A DNA stretch of 64,000 bases from an uncultured Prevotella sp. (lineage in GTDB: Bacteria; Bacteroidota; Bacteroidia; Bacteroidales; Bacteroidaceae): NCBI GenBank assembly GCA_900319905.1, contig ONQB01000004.1:62001-126000 (forward strand). The letters run 5' to 3'. The notes under the pieces were generated by a model. The model was not told the DNA's origin. It did not search any database and worked only from the letters and a program-made list of their open reading frames with translations. Both the position numbers and the translations under genes were made by a program. Positions 25,110 through 35,262 of the stretch are shown here, piece after piece. Position 1 is the stretch's first letter. Each line of letters starts with the position of its first letter.

Positions 25110-27482
25110 TCAATAGATGAAAGCCTTGAACTTTGCAATACTGCCCGGTGCACCTTGCTCGGCACGCGGCAGATATTCGAGGGCCGACACCGTCTGGACA
25201 GAGCCGAGGTCGATGACCAGCAGATGCGGCATATCCGTGCCGGTCACTGTCTGCCAGTAGGTCGACTCCTGCAAGTCAAAGGCCTTGTCGCCCGTATGAT
25301 TGCCGGTAGCCTCTTCCGAATCAGCATACTTTGTTGTCCAGGCCTCACGGCTGATGCGCTTGCCCTGTGCATCTTGCAGATACAGCTCGGCAATGGCCGA
25401 CTGGTCCTTGCCACTCTGGTTGCTCTCTACAAGGATGGCGAGATAACGGCCTTGCTGGGGCTGACTGAAGCGAATGGTCTGCCAACCATTGCCCGGCTTC
25501 ATCGTTCCGCTATAAGCCGGTGTCCGACTGTTGAGATCAGGCTTGTCACCGATATTGTTGTGCAGGTTGCTCTTCTCCAGCTGTAGTTTGTCAAGTTCCG
25601 GACGATCCTGTCCCCAAAGTGTGGGATTTGCAGTACCAATCACGTCGAGCACCATGATCTCGTTCTTGCCTTTCTTCAGCCAGCATCCCGGGCAGTAAAG
25701 CGTCTGCTGCGGACCGATACGCCAGAAGCGGCCGAGGGCATGGCCATTGACAAACACTTGTCCCTTGCCGAAGTTCTCCATGTCGATAAAGGTGTCACCC
25801 ACCTTATTGACCGTGAAAGTACCGACAAACACACCCGGTTGTTTTTCGCCATCGCGCACGTCGAGATGAGTGCGGAGGTCTACATACGGCTTGCTTGCTT
25901 GCAGCGCCAGTGTGTCGGCATTGTCGGGGATGAGGCTTATCTTCCAGTTCTTGAGGTTGTAGGTCAAGTCATGCTGACCGTCAGTCGTCGTGATAGTGAC
26001 ATCGCCCGTGATACCCTTGTAGTCCTTGATGGCCCGACCGAAGTTGATACGTCCCATGGCTTCCACCAGGATGTCGAGCTTAGCACCCTTGGCTACCGGC
26101 GGCAGCGTCACGCTCTTCTCATTCTTTACACGGTCTATCTTACCCACGAACTTACCATTGACAAACACCTGTGCATAGTCGTGGGCATCGCTGATGGTCA
26201 GCAGACTGGACTGGCTGATGGCCGGCAGCGTCGTAGAGTAGAACGCCGAGCCCCACCCCATGTCCATATCTTCGAAGGTCTTCGTGTCGTGGCTGGTCAC
26301 CGTGCGAGTGATGAACTGTCGTAAAGGAATACGTGCATTGAGTGTGACTTTCGGGAAACTCACCAGCGGCGCAGCAGCCTTAGGCACGTCGGGCAGTTTC
26401 TTACCGCCGTTGTATTTCTCCATCGTCTTGCGCAGTTCGTAGAACTTTGGAGTGGCTTGTCCATACTCGTTGATAGGTGCATCGTAGTCGTAGGAGGTCA
26501 CATCGGGCGCGAAGCCGGGGCTGTTGGCTCCAGCCCAGTGTCCGAAGCTGGTGCCTCCATGAGTCATATAGAGCGAGAAGGAGATGCCCTTCGACAGCAT
26601 CTCGTCAATACCCGCCACCATGTCCTTCGCCGGACGAGTCTCATGACGGGCACCCCATTTGTCAAACCATCCGCTCCAGAACTCCGAGCACATCTTCGGT
26701 GCGTCCGGACGCAGTTCGCCCAGGCGCTTGAACTGCTGGTCGATGTTGGCGCCGGTTCCGAAGTTCATGGTCCATACGAGATCGTCAAGACCGTTCTTGG
26801 TGAAGTTGCTTGACCAGTCACACTGGAACAGCACCGGTCCGACTTCCTTGCCGTTTTTCTCCTTGGTATACCAGTTGGCTTTCAACATATCACGAATGGC
26901 ACGTATGTAAGGCTTGTCCTCACCATAACTGCCATACTCGTTCTCCACCTGCACCATGATGATCGGTCCGCCACGCTGGATGGTCAGCGGAGCCAGTTGC
27001 TCGGCTACTTTCTGCTCGAACAGCTTGACCCGTTCCATGAAGTACGGATCCTGCTCACGAAGCCGGATGTCCTTCTTTTTCAGCAACCACCAGGGCAGTC
27101 CACCCATTTCCCATTCAGCGCAGACATAAGGTCCGGGGCGCACAATGACGTACATGCCGTTCTTCTGTGCCAGACGACAGAAGGCTGCCACGTCGTTGTT
27201 GCCTGAAAAGTTGAATTGACCGGCCACGGGTTCATGTATATTCCAGAACACATAGAGGCACAGCGTGTTCATACCCAAGGCTTTGCACATCTTGATGCGT
27301 TGCTCCCAGTAAGGACGTGGAATACGCGGGTAGTGCACTTCGGCTGCCTTGACGATGAAAGGCTTGCCATTGAGTAGGAAAGTACCCTTGCCGACGGTAA
27401 AATTACCGACCTGCTTGGCCTCGCCTACCGACGTAAAGGCAAGCAGAAGGGTTAGAAAAGCGATTAGACGAAATGATTTCAT
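25110..27482 (-). CDS. Beta-galactosidase, GH35, with C-terminal discoidin-like domain
   Basis: A 790-residue exported enzyme removing terminal beta-galactose. The signal peptide ends GEAK (about residue 22). The TIM-barrel domain starts GTFLLNGKPFIVKAAEVHYPR and shows the GH35 signature GGPIIMVQVENEYGSYG with acid/base Glu182, then the nucleophile Glu267 in MCSEFWSGWFDKWG. Jelly-roll beta domains follow (about 390-640; VFVNGHALGRFWRIGPQQTLY is typical). The last 130 residues resemble an F5/8-type carbohydrate-binding domain (STYWQTVTGTDMPHLLVIDL). It is the last gene of a PL11-GH43-GH35 operon, 36 bp after GH43. The likely target is galactan or arabinogalactan side chains of rhamnogalacturonan I. 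Confidence 0.95.
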   Translation of the reverse strand: MKSFRLIAFLTLLLAFTSVGEAKQVGNFTVGKGTFLLNGKPFIVKAAEVHYPRIPRPYWEQRIKMCKALGMNTLCLYVFWNIHEPVAGQFNFSGNNDVAAFCRLAQKNGMYVIVRPGPYVCAEWEMGGLPWWLLKKKDIRLREQDPYFMERVKLFEQKVAEQLAPLTIQRGGPIIMVQVENEYGSYGEDKPYIRAIRDMLKANWYTKEKNGKEVGPVLFQCDWSSNFTKNGLDDLVWTMNFGTGANIDQQFKRLGELRPDAPKMCSEFWSGWFDKWGARHETRPAKDMVAGIDEMLSKGISFSLYMTHGGTSFGHWAGANSPGFAPDVTSYDYDAPINEYGQATPKFYELRKTMEKYNGGKKLPDVPKAAAPLVSFPKVTLNARIPLRQFITRTVTSHDTKTFEDMDMGWGSAFYSTTLPAISQSSLLTISDAHDYAQVFVNGKFVGKIDRVKNEKSVTLPPVAKGAKLDILVEAMGRINFGRAIKDYKGITGDVTITTTDGQHDLTYNLKNWKISLIPDNADTLALQASKPYVDLRTHLDVRDGEKQPGVFVGTFTVNKVGDTFIDMENFGKGQVFVNGHALGRFWRIGPQQTLYCPGCWLKKGKNEIMVLDVIGTANPTLWGQDRPELDKLQLEKSNLHNNIGDKPDLNSRTPAYSGTMKPGNGWQTIRFSQPQQGRYLAILVESNQSGKDQSAIAELYLQDAQGKRISREAWTTKYADSEEATGNHTGDKAFDLQESTYWQTVTGTDMPHLLVIDLGSVQTVSALEYLPRAEQGAPGSIAKFKAFIY

Positions 27483-27518
27483 TATATGTATTAACAGCGT
27501 TATTAATTGGTTTCTTAT

Positions 27519-28694
27519 TTATTTGGCTAAGAAGTCACCGAGCGAGTAACGGTCTTGGCGGTTGATGACGGGAGTGTTGGCCGCATCAAAGTCAATAGGC
27601 AACCAGAAGTAGCCTGAGTGAGCCAGGTCGTTAGGGTTCCAGATATCTGCCATGAAGAGAAACTTACCGGCCGCCGGCTGGAACACGAAGGTGCCCTGTC
27701 CGCCAAATGTCTTCTTGGCATCAGTGCCGACGAAGGGTGACGGATGCTGCGTCCACGGGCCCCAGATGGAAGGCGCCGAGAACATACGGGCCTCATTGGG
27801 AGCCCACCCCGTGCAGCCGGAGGTGATCATCCAGTAAGTGCCATTATGCTTAAAGACAGTCGGTGCCTCATTGTGTCCGGCCGGTGCCACGCGGATGTAG
27901 CGGCCTGTATGTCGCGTATAATCGTCACTCAGTTCCGCTATATGCAGCGTAAGGTTGTCCTCCGAAGAATAGACATGATAAGCCTTTCCATCATCGTCGA
28001 CGAAGACGGTCATGTCGCGAGACATCTGTCCGCCCGTGCGGTCCCTGAACATGAAATATCCTTTTTTGATGGCATCAAACCATTGTGGCGTCCACCACTC
28101 CTTCAGGCTGTCTTCGCAGAAGGTGGTCTGTTGTTCCTTCTTTGTCATATCCATCGGATAGTATCCTGCGTTCACCCTTCCGGCCCGCAGCAGTTGGTAA
28201 GGTCCCGTGACGTTCTTGCTCACCGCCACCGCACATTGTGCAGCCGCATAGCCTTTTCCCTTGAGTTCGAGATGAAACCAGAGCACGTACTGACCGGTCT
28301 TGGAACAATACACCACCTTTGGCCGTTCGATGGTGCACCCGGCGTCGAGCGGTGCCTTAGAGTGGTCGTCAACACGCAGTGCCAGCCCTTCGTAGCGCCA
28401 GTTGCACAGGTCGGTGGAAGAATAGCAGGTGACACCCTGCTGATACTTCTCCCCTTTGACCGGCCGTTCCTCACCGAACCAGTAATAGCGGTCACCCGCA
28501 CGCAGCACACAACCTCCGTGGGCATTGACGTGACGACCCTCACTATCGGGCCACTCTCCACCCAACTGAAGAACCTGCGCAGTGGACGACAACGGCAGGA
28601 GCGCTGTAAGCAAGGAAAAGAACAAAATATGAGCCAGACGGGTCAAGCGCTGTTGACGCGCTGGCTTACAGACTCTATAAGCAATTGTATACAT
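27519..28694 (-). CDS. Glycoside hydrolase family 43 (subfamily 24/34-like)
   Basis: A 391-residue five-bladed beta-propeller enzyme with an N-terminal signal/anchor (hydrophobic run about 22-37, ending STAQ). The opening HVNAHGGCVLRAGDRYYWFGE is typical of GH43 subfamilies 24 and 34, which include exo-beta-1,3-galactanases and enzymes on galactan/arabinan side chains. Further blades are visible at TIERPKVVYCSKTGQYVLWFH, MSRDMTVFVDDDGKAYHVYS and EAPTVFKHNGTYWMITSGCTGW; the Glu in HNEAP is a likely catalytic acid. It lies between PL11 (21 bp upstream) and GH35 (36 bp downstream). Substrate is inferred from neighbours only. Confidence 0.85.
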   Translation of the reverse strand: MYTIAYRVCKPARQQRLTRLAHILFFSLLTALLPLSSTAQVLQLGGEWPDSEGRHVNAHGGCVLRAGDRYYWFGEERPVKGEKYQQGVTCYSSTDLCNWRYEGLALRVDDHSKAPLDAGCTIERPKVVYCSKTGQYVLWFHLELKGKGYAAAQCAVAVSKNVTGPYQLLRAGRVNAGYYPMDMTKKEQQTTFCEDSLKEWWTPQWFDAIKKGYFMFRDRTGGQMSRDMTVFVDDDGKAYHVYSSEDNLTLHIAELSDDYTRHTGRYIRVAPAGHNEAPTVFKHNGTYWMITSGCTGWAPNEARMFSAPSIWGPWTQHPSPFVGTDAKKTFGGQGTFVFQPAAGKFLFMADIWNPNDLAHSGYFWLPIDFDAANTPVINRQDRYSLGDFLAK

Positions 28695-28715
28695 TAATTA
28701 AATAGATAATTAATA

Positions 28716-30779
28716 TTAGAATTTATCAGCATGATCGGGCAAGTAATAGCCAAGATGGGGCGGCTGGTTATAGCCTACGTTCTGCCATGCCACGCCCATG
28801 CGGTAGAGATGATCGTGCATCAGCGTAGGCACCCGGTAACGGGTAGGCATGGCGGTCGTGAAGATATTGACAACCGACGGATTGGTCTCATCGAAGAAGA
28901 TCAGCTCTTCCCGCCAGTCACCCATGATGTCAGCTTGCAGACATGGCGTGGCTTTCGACCAGTTGCACGTGGCCGAGTGTCCGGCCTCATAAAGCATGCG
29001 GCCGTCGGCCAATGGCAGCGGCACGCATTTCTGTCCATTCCACTTCATCAGCACCGGTGGAAAAGAGAACCGTCCGTGCGTATTTCCAAGCAGTTCGTCC
29101 TGCAAGTCACCATCCCAATAGATACGGAAGTTGATGGGCAGGCGCTGATGACTGAAGGTCTTTCCATGGCAATCTCTCACATCATCCTTGTCAGAGTTCC
29201 ACATCTCCTGTCCGCGGTGCTGTGGGTCGATGTCGGCAGCCAGTCCGCGCCCGGTGTCTTCCCTACCCGTCTCCTGCCAGAGAATCTCGCCGGTGCGGGC
29301 ATCGCGAAGGTCGGCCCCATAAGGATATACCTCATGTACCATATAGTATTCCAGCCCAGGCCTGTCCGGGTCGAGGTCGGCCAGGTGCTGAGCATCTCCG
29401 TGGCCCAACCCAGTGGAATAGAGCAGTTTGCCATCGTTGTCGACCGCTGCTGAGCCATAGGTAATCTCGTCGCATCCGTCGCCGTCCACATCACCCACGG
29501 CAAGGCTGTGAGCACCTTGTGCGTAAGCTGTAGCTTTCAAACCGGTGGCATGACTCAGCTCATGTCCCAGGCTGTCGGTCACGACCCATTCTGAAGGTGA
29601 CAGTGAGGCATGCAGCCAACGGGTGTGCAACCGATGATTCTCATAGTCGACCGCCCACAGATACGACCGAGTGTAGTAACCACGGCAGAAGACGGCACTG
29701 GCATTCTTGTCGGCACCTCCCAAATAAGCCACGCCAGCCAGATAGCGCTCGCCACGGTTGCCGATGATGGACCTGTCGCCCCATCCCGCGTAGGCAGCAT
29801 CGCCACCCACGGTATAGCCGCGGTTGGGATTGTACCAGACGGTATGCACGGCCTGTCCCGTACGACCGTCAAAGACCGTCAGCAGCTCAGGCCCCGTGAG
29901 GACGCGTCCCTTCGGGTTGCGGTCGTCACGTGTGTTGTCTATCGCACGAATATCTCCGTCGGTAGCCGCCTCAGTGACAAAGTGGCCTTTGCCATCCAGG
30001 CTACCGGCCGAGGTCTTGCACATCATCTCCGCACGACCGTCTCCATCGAAGTCATAGACGAGGAACTGCGTGTAATGCGCTCCCGCACGGATATTCCGTC
30101 CGAGATCGATGCGCCAGAGTTGCTGCCCCGTAAACTTATAGCAGTCAATAATCACATTACCCGTATAGCCGTCGTGAGAGTTGTCGTGCGAATTGGTGGG
30201 GTCCCACTTCACGATAAGTTCGTATTGTCCGTCACCATCTACGTCACCCACGCTACAGTCGTTGGGCTGGTATTCAAAGGTGCGTCCATTGGGTGTGGTA
30301 CCGCCTTGTGGCCGGTTGAGCTGCATCGGTTGGTAAACGTCATTCCAAGGCATTGTCACGGCTGACGTGTCGGCATGCCCCTGCTGGTGGGTCACCACCT
30401 GATATCGGTCTGACACACTGCCCTCGCGGTCCTCATAACACGTTAGTCGTTGCGCCCGAACCACGGCATGGCCGTTGCGCAAGAGATCGAATGTGACATC
30501 ATGCGCATCATAGCCTAACATGCGCCAACTGACAAACACACCTTTGCCCTGCGCAGGAAGTGCCACCACACCACGGTCGAGCTTCTCCATGGGCCAAGCG
30601 ACTCGTTGAGCGGAAGAGGTCTGCGCCTTACCGGTCTGACTGACAACGGCAAGCGACAGTGCCACGTAGAGAAAGGCGCTCTTAGGTATAGAGGTACAAA
30701 CCGCAGACACCAGCGGGTACTGATGTCTGCGTATATGTTGTCGGCAACGGCTTAAGAGTTCATAGATCATATGGTTCAT
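28716..30779 (-). CDS. Rhamnogalacturonan lyase, PL11 (YesW/YesX-like)
   Basis: A 687-residue eight-bladed propeller lyase cleaving the rhamnogalacturonan I backbone by beta-elimination. Diagnostic stretches: VAWPMEKLDRGVVALPAQGKG near the start, WNDVYQPMQLNRPQGGTTPN, repeated Asp-rich calcium sites (DVDGDGQYELIVKWDPTN, YDFDGDGRAEMMCKTSAG, DVDGDGCDEITYGSAAVD) and RIYWDGDLQDELLG near the end. The start is set at the ATG at 30779 (alternative 30770). Longer extensions run into glmS in another frame and have no signal sequence, whereas residues about 36-52 after 30779 form a hydrophobic export segment. First gene of the PL11-GH43-GH35 operon, 58 bp behind glmS; no clear promoter was seen in that gap. 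Confidence 0.93.
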   Translation of the reverse strand: MNHMIYELLSRCRQHIRRHQYPLVSAVCTSIPKSAFLYVALSLAVVSQTGKAQTSSAQRVAWPMEKLDRGVVALPAQGKGVFVSWRMLGYDAHDVTFDLLRNGHAVVRAQRLTCYEDREGSVSDRYQVVTHQQGHADTSAVTMPWNDVYQPMQLNRPQGGTTPNGRTFEYQPNDCSVGDVDGDGQYELIVKWDPTNSHDNSHDGYTGNVIIDCYKFTGQQLWRIDLGRNIRAGAHYTQFLVYDFDGDGRAEMMCKTSAGSLDGKGHFVTEAATDGDIRAIDNTRDDRNPKGRVLTGPELLTVFDGRTGQAVHTVWYNPNRGYTVGGDAAYAGWGDRSIIGNRGERYLAGVAYLGGADKNASAVFCRGYYTRSYLWAVDYENHRLHTRWLHASLSPSEWVVTDSLGHELSHATGLKATAYAQGAHSLAVGDVDGDGCDEITYGSAAVDNDGKLLYSTGLGHGDAQHLADLDPDRPGLEYYMVHEVYPYGADLRDARTGEILWQETGREDTGRGLAADIDPQHRGQEMWNSDKDDVRDCHGKTFSHQRLPINFRIYWDGDLQDELLGNTHGRFSFPPVLMKWNGQKCVPLPLADGRMLYEAGHSATCNWSKATPCLQADIMGDWREELIFFDETNPSVVNIFTTAMPTRYRVPTLMHDHLYRMGVAWQNVGYNQPPHLGYYLPDHADKF

Positions 30780-30837
30780 TGTTTCTATATAGGACAGGAG
30801 TATACGTTGCGCTTCACAGAGCGTCCGTGCATCCACA

Positions 30838-32730
30838 CTACTCCACGGTGACGCTCTTTGCCAGATTGCGTGGCTGGTCGACGTTGAGTCCCTTCTCCAC
30901 GGCAATATGATAGGCGAGCAACTGCAGTGGGATGACCGAGAGCAGCGGAGCCAGCGGGGCCAGTGTCTTTGGGATGCTGATGCACTCGTCGGCAATCTTC
31001 ACCACATCCTTGTCATCCTCGCTTACGATGGCGATGATGCGGCCACCACGGGCCTTCACCTCCTGCATGTTGGAGATGATCTTCTCGTAGCCCTTATGAT
31101 GGGTAGCCACGAAGAGCACGGGCATGTGGTTGTCGACCAACGCAATGGGACCATGCTTCATCTCCGCGGCCGGATAGCCTTCGGCGTGAATATATGATAT
31201 CTCCTTCAGCTTCAGCGCACCCTCTAGTGCCACCGGATAGTTCCAGCCGCGACCGAGATAGAGGAAGTTGGTGGCATAGGTATAGGTACGTGCCAACTGC
31301 TTGATCTCATCATTCTTCTTGAGCACCTGCTCTATCTTTGAGGGGATGAGGTACAATTCGTTGATGAGCGCATTATACTCGTCGATTTCAATCGTCCCCA
31401 AGGCATGACCAAGTGCCAGGGTGAGTAGAATGAGACAGGTGAGCTGACCGGTGAACGCCTTGGTCGAGGCCACGCCAATCTCCGGTCCCACATGGATGAA
31501 GATGCCCGTATCAGTCTCGCGGGCAATGCTCGAGCCCACGGCGTTGACGATGCCGAAGATGCAGGCTCCACGCTCTTTGGCCAGCTTGATGGCGGCAAGC
31601 GTGTCGGCCGTCTCACCGCTCTGTGAGATGGCGATCACCACGTCAGAAGGATAGATGACAGGATCACGATAACGGAACTCGGAGGCATAGTCCACCTCCA
31701 CCGGTATCTTGCAGTATTGCTCGATGAGCTGTTTGCCAATGAGTCCGGCATGCCAGCTGGTGCCACATGCCACGATGATGAAACGCTTGGCACGCAGCAG
31801 TCGGTCACGGTTGTTGCGCACGGCTGACAGGATCACGTCGTTGTAGACACCTGCGTCACCAACCTCATCTTTTTTCTGCAAATGCTGATCGGGGAAGAGG
31901 CGACCGCGCATACAGTCGCGCAGACACTGAGGCTGGTCGAAGATCTCCTTGAGCATGAAATGGGGGAAGCCTCCCTTGTCGAGCATGTCCAGATCCATGT
32001 CAATCTGCTTGACATCCACGTCGACGGGCTTGTTCTTTAAGTCGATAATCTCCAACGGCTTGCCTGCATGGCAGACGGCAATCTGCTCGTCGTCGATGTA
32101 GACCACCTCCTTGGTATATTCGGCAATAGGAGTGGCGTCGGATGCAATGAAAAACTCGCTGTTGTCCTTCCCAATACCAATGACCATCGGCGAGCCCTTG
32201 CGTGCAGCAACGATGGTGTTGGGGTCGCGACGGTCGATGACGGCAATGGCATAAGCGCCAACGCAACGGGTGAGCGCAATGCGCACGGCCTGCGCCAGCG
32301 AACACTTGTGCTTCTGCTGGGCATATTCAATGAGTTGAATGAGCACCTCCGTATCGGTGTCACTCTTGAAGGTAAAGCCCTTCTCAGTGAGCTGATTGCG
32401 CAGGAAGGCGAAGTTCTCGATGATGCCGTTGTGCACAATGACCAGGTTGCCCGACTGTGAGCAGTGGGGATGCGCGTTTCTCACTGACGGTTCACCGTGA
32501 GTGGCCCAACGCGTATGTGCGATGCCCACACATCCGGAGCAGTCGCTGCCACGGGTGGCTGTCTCCAAATCGTTGACCTTACCTTTGGCCTTGTAAATAT
32601 TAAGCGTGCCCGAGTCGCTGATCAGTGCCACACCGGCCGAATCATAACCTCGATACTCTAACCGGTGAAGTCCTTTCATCAAGATGTCGAAAGCCTCCCT
32701 CTTACCTATATATCCAACTATTCCACACAT
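30838..32730 (-). CDS. glmS: Glutamine-fructose-6-phosphate aminotransferase (isomerizing)
   Basis: A 630-residue cytoplasmic enzyme making glucosamine 6-phosphate from fructose 6-phosphate and glutamine, the first step to UDP-GlcNAc. The N-terminal glutaminase domain starts MCGIVGYIGKREA with catalytic Cys2 (after Met removal), and HRLEYRGYDSAGVAL and HTRWATHGEPS follow. Two SIS sugar-isomerase domains follow (about 300-430, ACGTSWHAGLIGK and SQSGETADTLAA; and about 480-600), and the protein ends LNVDQPRNLAKSVTVE, the normal C-terminus. About 20 residues longer than the E. coli enzyme, as is usual in Bacteroidota. Housekeeping gene; the pectin operon lies immediately downstream. Confidence 0.98.
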   Translation of the reverse strand: MCGIVGYIGKREAFDILMKGLHRLEYRGYDSAGVALISDSGTLNIYKAKGKVNDLETATRGSDCSGCVGIAHTRWATHGEPSVRNAHPHCSQSGNLVIVHNGIIENFAFLRNQLTEKGFTFKSDTDTEVLIQLIEYAQQKHKCSLAQAVRIALTRCVGAYAIAVIDRRDPNTIVAARKGSPMVIGIGKDNSEFFIASDATPIAEYTKEVVYIDDEQIAVCHAGKPLEIIDLKNKPVDVDVKQIDMDLDMLDKGGFPHFMLKEIFDQPQCLRDCMRGRLFPDQHLQKKDEVGDAGVYNDVILSAVRNNRDRLLRAKRFIIVACGTSWHAGLIGKQLIEQYCKIPVEVDYASEFRYRDPVIYPSDVVIAISQSGETADTLAAIKLAKERGACIFGIVNAVGSSIARETDTGIFIHVGPEIGVASTKAFTGQLTCLILLTLALGHALGTIEIDEYNALINELYLIPSKIEQVLKKNDEIKQLARTYTYATNFLYLGRGWNYPVALEGALKLKEISYIHAEGYPAAEMKHGPIALVDNHMPVLFVATHHKGYEKIISNMQEVKARGGRIIAIVSEDDKDVVKIADECISIPKTLAPLAPLLSVIPLQLLAYHIAVEKGLNVDQPRNLAKSVTVE

Positions 32731-32788
32731 AATAATGTTTTAAGTCATAAATACTGTTTCATCATGACAATAACGTCACTTTAGGAGA

Positions 32789-32796
32789 CAAAATTA
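32789..32796 (-). promoter_or_regulatory. -7 element of glmS
   Basis: Minus-strand TAATTTTG, 58 bp before the glmS start. The -33 match is weak. The whole 776-bp divergent gap 32731-33506 holds this element, the repeat array at 33129-33230 and an imperfect inverted repeat at 33357-33380 (TGCGTTG/CAACCGCA) that could be an operator for the kdgK side. I see no gene in it. Confidence 0.4.
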
Positions 32797-33128
32797 CTAA
32801 TTATTATTGAAAACATGAAAGCCAACGCGAAAAAAACGCACAAATTGTCACTACAGCTAATATCTGTGAAGGTTTACGATGCCGTAGCAGTGTAGTGACA
32901 GGACCAGTGCCGGCCACCAGCTCTTGGTATTGCATGGTCCCTATGTCAATATTTTTATTGTTAAAAGTCCTCTGAGAATCGTCACATTTCAAAAAACAAA
33001 GGCTTGGGCGCAAAATACGCCAATTATGAGACGTTTTAGATAAATCGTTATCTATCAACGCTTTATGCAGAATCAAGTTTCCCAATCAACAGATTGGCAG
33101 TACAATCTGGCCAAATTGTCAGCATCAT

Positions 33129-33230
33129 AACGCCGAAAGAGCGAGATCGTATCAGCGAAAAGGCACTGACGTTTCGCCGATATCAAGACGGCATATCGGC
33201 GAAGAGGCACTGACTTTTCACCGAAACGAC
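33129..33230. repeat. Second array of ~22-bp ATATCGGCGAAAAG-type repeats
   Basis: Units start near 33129, 33150, 33172, 33193 and 33215. Shared pieces include GAAAAGGCACTGAC/GAAGAGGCACTGAC and CGCCGATATC/ATATCGGCGA, so units are present in both orientations. The period (about 21-22 bp) and core match the array at 4318-4429. It lies between divergent glmS and kdgK. Confidence 0.6.
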
Positions 33231-33506
33231 AAACAAACAGCATCAAAAGACGCTTTTCATCTCGATTTAGGTCCATTTCCGTCTCAAAACAGTGTAGAAA
33301 TCACGACAACGTTTTGTTAATATTTTTCCGAGTAAAAAACAGGCTGATCATGAAGTTGCGTTGTTGTGCTTGCAACCGCAGATAAAAGTCTCCACAATAA
33401 ATAATCAATAAAAATATTTATTGGAAATAATAATACCACGACTTGATCGTTATCAATTAGACAGAAATTTTATAATTATAAAAAACCAATTTAATTAATT
33501 ATTATC

Positions 33507-34529
33507 ATGTCTAAAATTGTAACCTTAGGCGAGATTATGCTCCGCTTGTCACCGGACGGTAACGACCGTTTTATTCAGACCGACCACTTTCGCATCATTC
33601 CTGGTGGTGGTGAAGCCAACGTAGCTGTCAGCCTTGCAAACTACGGCCATGAAGCGTATTTTGTCACCAAACTACCCTCCCACGAAATTGGACAGATTGC
33701 CGTCAATGCCCTGCGTCGCTATGGTGTTGACACACGTTATATCGTGCGTGGCGGCGACCGCGTAGGATTGTACTATGCCGAGACCGGCGCCTCCATGCGT
33801 CCCAGCAAGGTCATCTACGACCGTGCCCACTCTGCCATCGCCGAGGCCGACGCCAGCGAGTTCGACTTCGATGCCATCATGGAAGGAGCCCAGTGGTTCC
33901 ACTGGAGCGGCATCACGCCCGCCATCAGCGACAAGGCCGCTGAAATCACCAAGAAGGCCTGTGAGGCCGCCAAGCGCCACGGCGTTACGGTTTCTGTGGA
34001 CCTCAACTTCCGCAAGAAGCTGTGGACTTCAGAGAAGGCCATCTCCATCATGCGTCCTCTGATGCAATATGTCGACGTCTGTATCGGCAACGAGGAAGAC
34101 GCACTGCTCTGCCTCGGCTTCAAGCCCGACGCTGACGTTGAAGGCGGCAAGACTGACGCCGCCGGCTACCACAAGATCTTCGAGCAGATGGCCGCTACCT
34201 TCGGCTTCAAGTATGTGGTGTCTACGCTCCGCGAGTCGTACAGCGCTACCCACAATGGTTGGAAGGCTCTGATCTACAATGGCAAGGAGTTCTACGAGAG
34301 CCGTCACTACGACATCGATCCTATCATTGACCGTGTAGGCGGAGGTGACTCATTCGCCGGTGGCCTCATTCATGGTCTGCTCACGAAGTCAACCCAAGGC
34401 GAGGCTCTGGAGTTTGCTGTGGCCGCTTCAGCTCTGAAGCATACCATCAACGGCGACTTCAACCTGGTATCGGAGAAAGAGGTAGAGAGCCTGGCAGCCG
34501 GTAACGCCAATGGCAGAGTGCAGCGCTAA
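33507..34529 (+). CDS. kdgK: 2-keto-3-deoxygluconate kinase (PfkB family)
   Basis: A 340-residue ribokinase-fold sugar kinase phosphorylating 2-keto-3-deoxygluconate to KDPG. The N-terminus ([16 protein letters not shown]), the substrate lid ([18 protein letters not shown]) and the C-terminal PfkB signature [16 protein letters not shown] are all present; catalytic base Asp281. [21 protein letters not shown] is typical of KDG kinases. It starts an operon with eda (62 bp downstream) and a GltD-like gene. Together with eda it completes the catabolism of uronates released by pectin or alginate lyases encoded nearby. Confidence 0.93.
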   Translation: MSKIVTLGEIMLRLSPDGNDRFIQTDHFRIIPGGGEANVAVSLANYGHEAYFVTKLPSHEIGQIAVNALRRYGVDTRYIVRGGDRVGLYYAETGASMRPSKVIYDRAHSAIAEADASEFDFDAIMEGAQWFHWSGITPAISDKAAEITKKACEAAKRHGVTVSVDLNFRKKLWTSEKAISIMRPLMQYVDVCIGNEEDALLCLGFKPDADVEGGKTDAAGYHKIFEQMAATFGFKYVVSTLRESYSATHNGWKALIYNGKEFYESRHYDIDPIIDRVGGGDSFAGGLIHGLLTKSTQGEALEFAVAASALKHTINGDFNLVSEKEVESLAAGNANGRVQR

Positions 34530-34591
34530 TACATCAAAGGCTGCTCCATAAACATACTAAACAGATAAACACATTAAAACAAGCTATTATT

Positions 34592-35260
34592 ATGGCAAAG
34601 TTTGATAAGATTGCTGTACTGCAGAAGATTGGGGCCACAGGTATGGTTCCCGTATATTATAATGGTGATTTAGAGACTGCCAAGCAAGTCGTCAAGGCTT
34701 GCTACGACGGTGGCGTGCGCGCCTTTGAGTTCACCAACCGTGGTGACTTCGCCCACGAGGTGTTTGGTGAGCTCGTGAAATGGGCCGACCAGGCTTGTCC
34801 TGAGCTGGCTCTGGGTGCCGGCACGGTCGTTGACCCCGCTACAGCCACTCTTTACATCCAGTTGGGCGCCAACTTCATCGTTGGCCCGCTGTTCAACCCC
34901 GACGTAGCTCCCGTCTGCAACCGTCGTCTCGTGCCCTACTGCCCTGGTTGTGGCACGGTGAGCGAGGTAGGCAAGGCCCAAGAGCTGGGTTCCGACCTGA
35001 CCAAGGTGTTCCCCGGCGACGTCTACGGACCGAAGTTCGTAAAGGACATGATGGCTCCCTGCCCCTGGTCAAAGATCATGGTAACAGGCGGCGTAGCCCC
35101 CACCCGCGAGAACCTCGAGGGGTGGTTCAAGGCCGGCGCTTACTGCGTAGGAATGGGCTCGAAGCTCTTCCCCAAGGACGTCGTGGCTGCTAAGAACTGG
35201 AGCTATATCACCGACAAGTGTCGTGAGTGCCTCGACATCATCAAAGAAGTAAGGGCATAA
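34592..35260 (+). CDS. eda: KDPG aldolase (2-dehydro-3-deoxy-phosphogluconate aldolase / 4-hydroxy-2-oxoglutarate aldolase)
   Basis: A 222-residue class I aldolase splitting KDPG to pyruvate and glyceraldehyde 3-phosphate. The fold-typical Glu46 ([10 protein letters not shown]), [30 protein letters not shown] and the Schiff-base Lys138 in [14 protein letters not shown] are visible, and the phosphate site [17 protein letters not shown] is intact. Length is normal. It directly follows kdgK, its metabolic partner, and is separated by only 2 bp from the next gene, so the three are almost certainly one transcript. Confidence 0.95.
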   Translation: MAKFDKIAVLQKIGATGMVPVYYNGDLETAKQVVKACYDGGVRAFEFTNRGDFAHEVFGELVKWADQACPELALGAGTVVDPATATLYIQLGANFIVGPLFNPDVAPVCNRRLVPYCPGCGTVSEVGKAQELGSDLTKVFPGDVYGPKFVKDMMAPCPWSKIMVTGGVAPTRENLEGWFKAGAYCVGMGSKLFPKDVVAAKNWSYITDKCRECLDIIKEVRA

Positions 35261-35262
35261 CA

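Noticed and set aside
30780..30995. N-terminal extension of the PL11 lyase into glmS
   Set aside because: It would overlap the conserved C-terminus of glmS and adds Arg/Ser/Trp-rich sequence unlike any signal peptide.
32804..33085. 93-codon minus-strand frame upstream of glmS
   Set aside because: No homology I recognise, no promoter or ribosome-site support, and it lies in an AT-rich regulatory gap.
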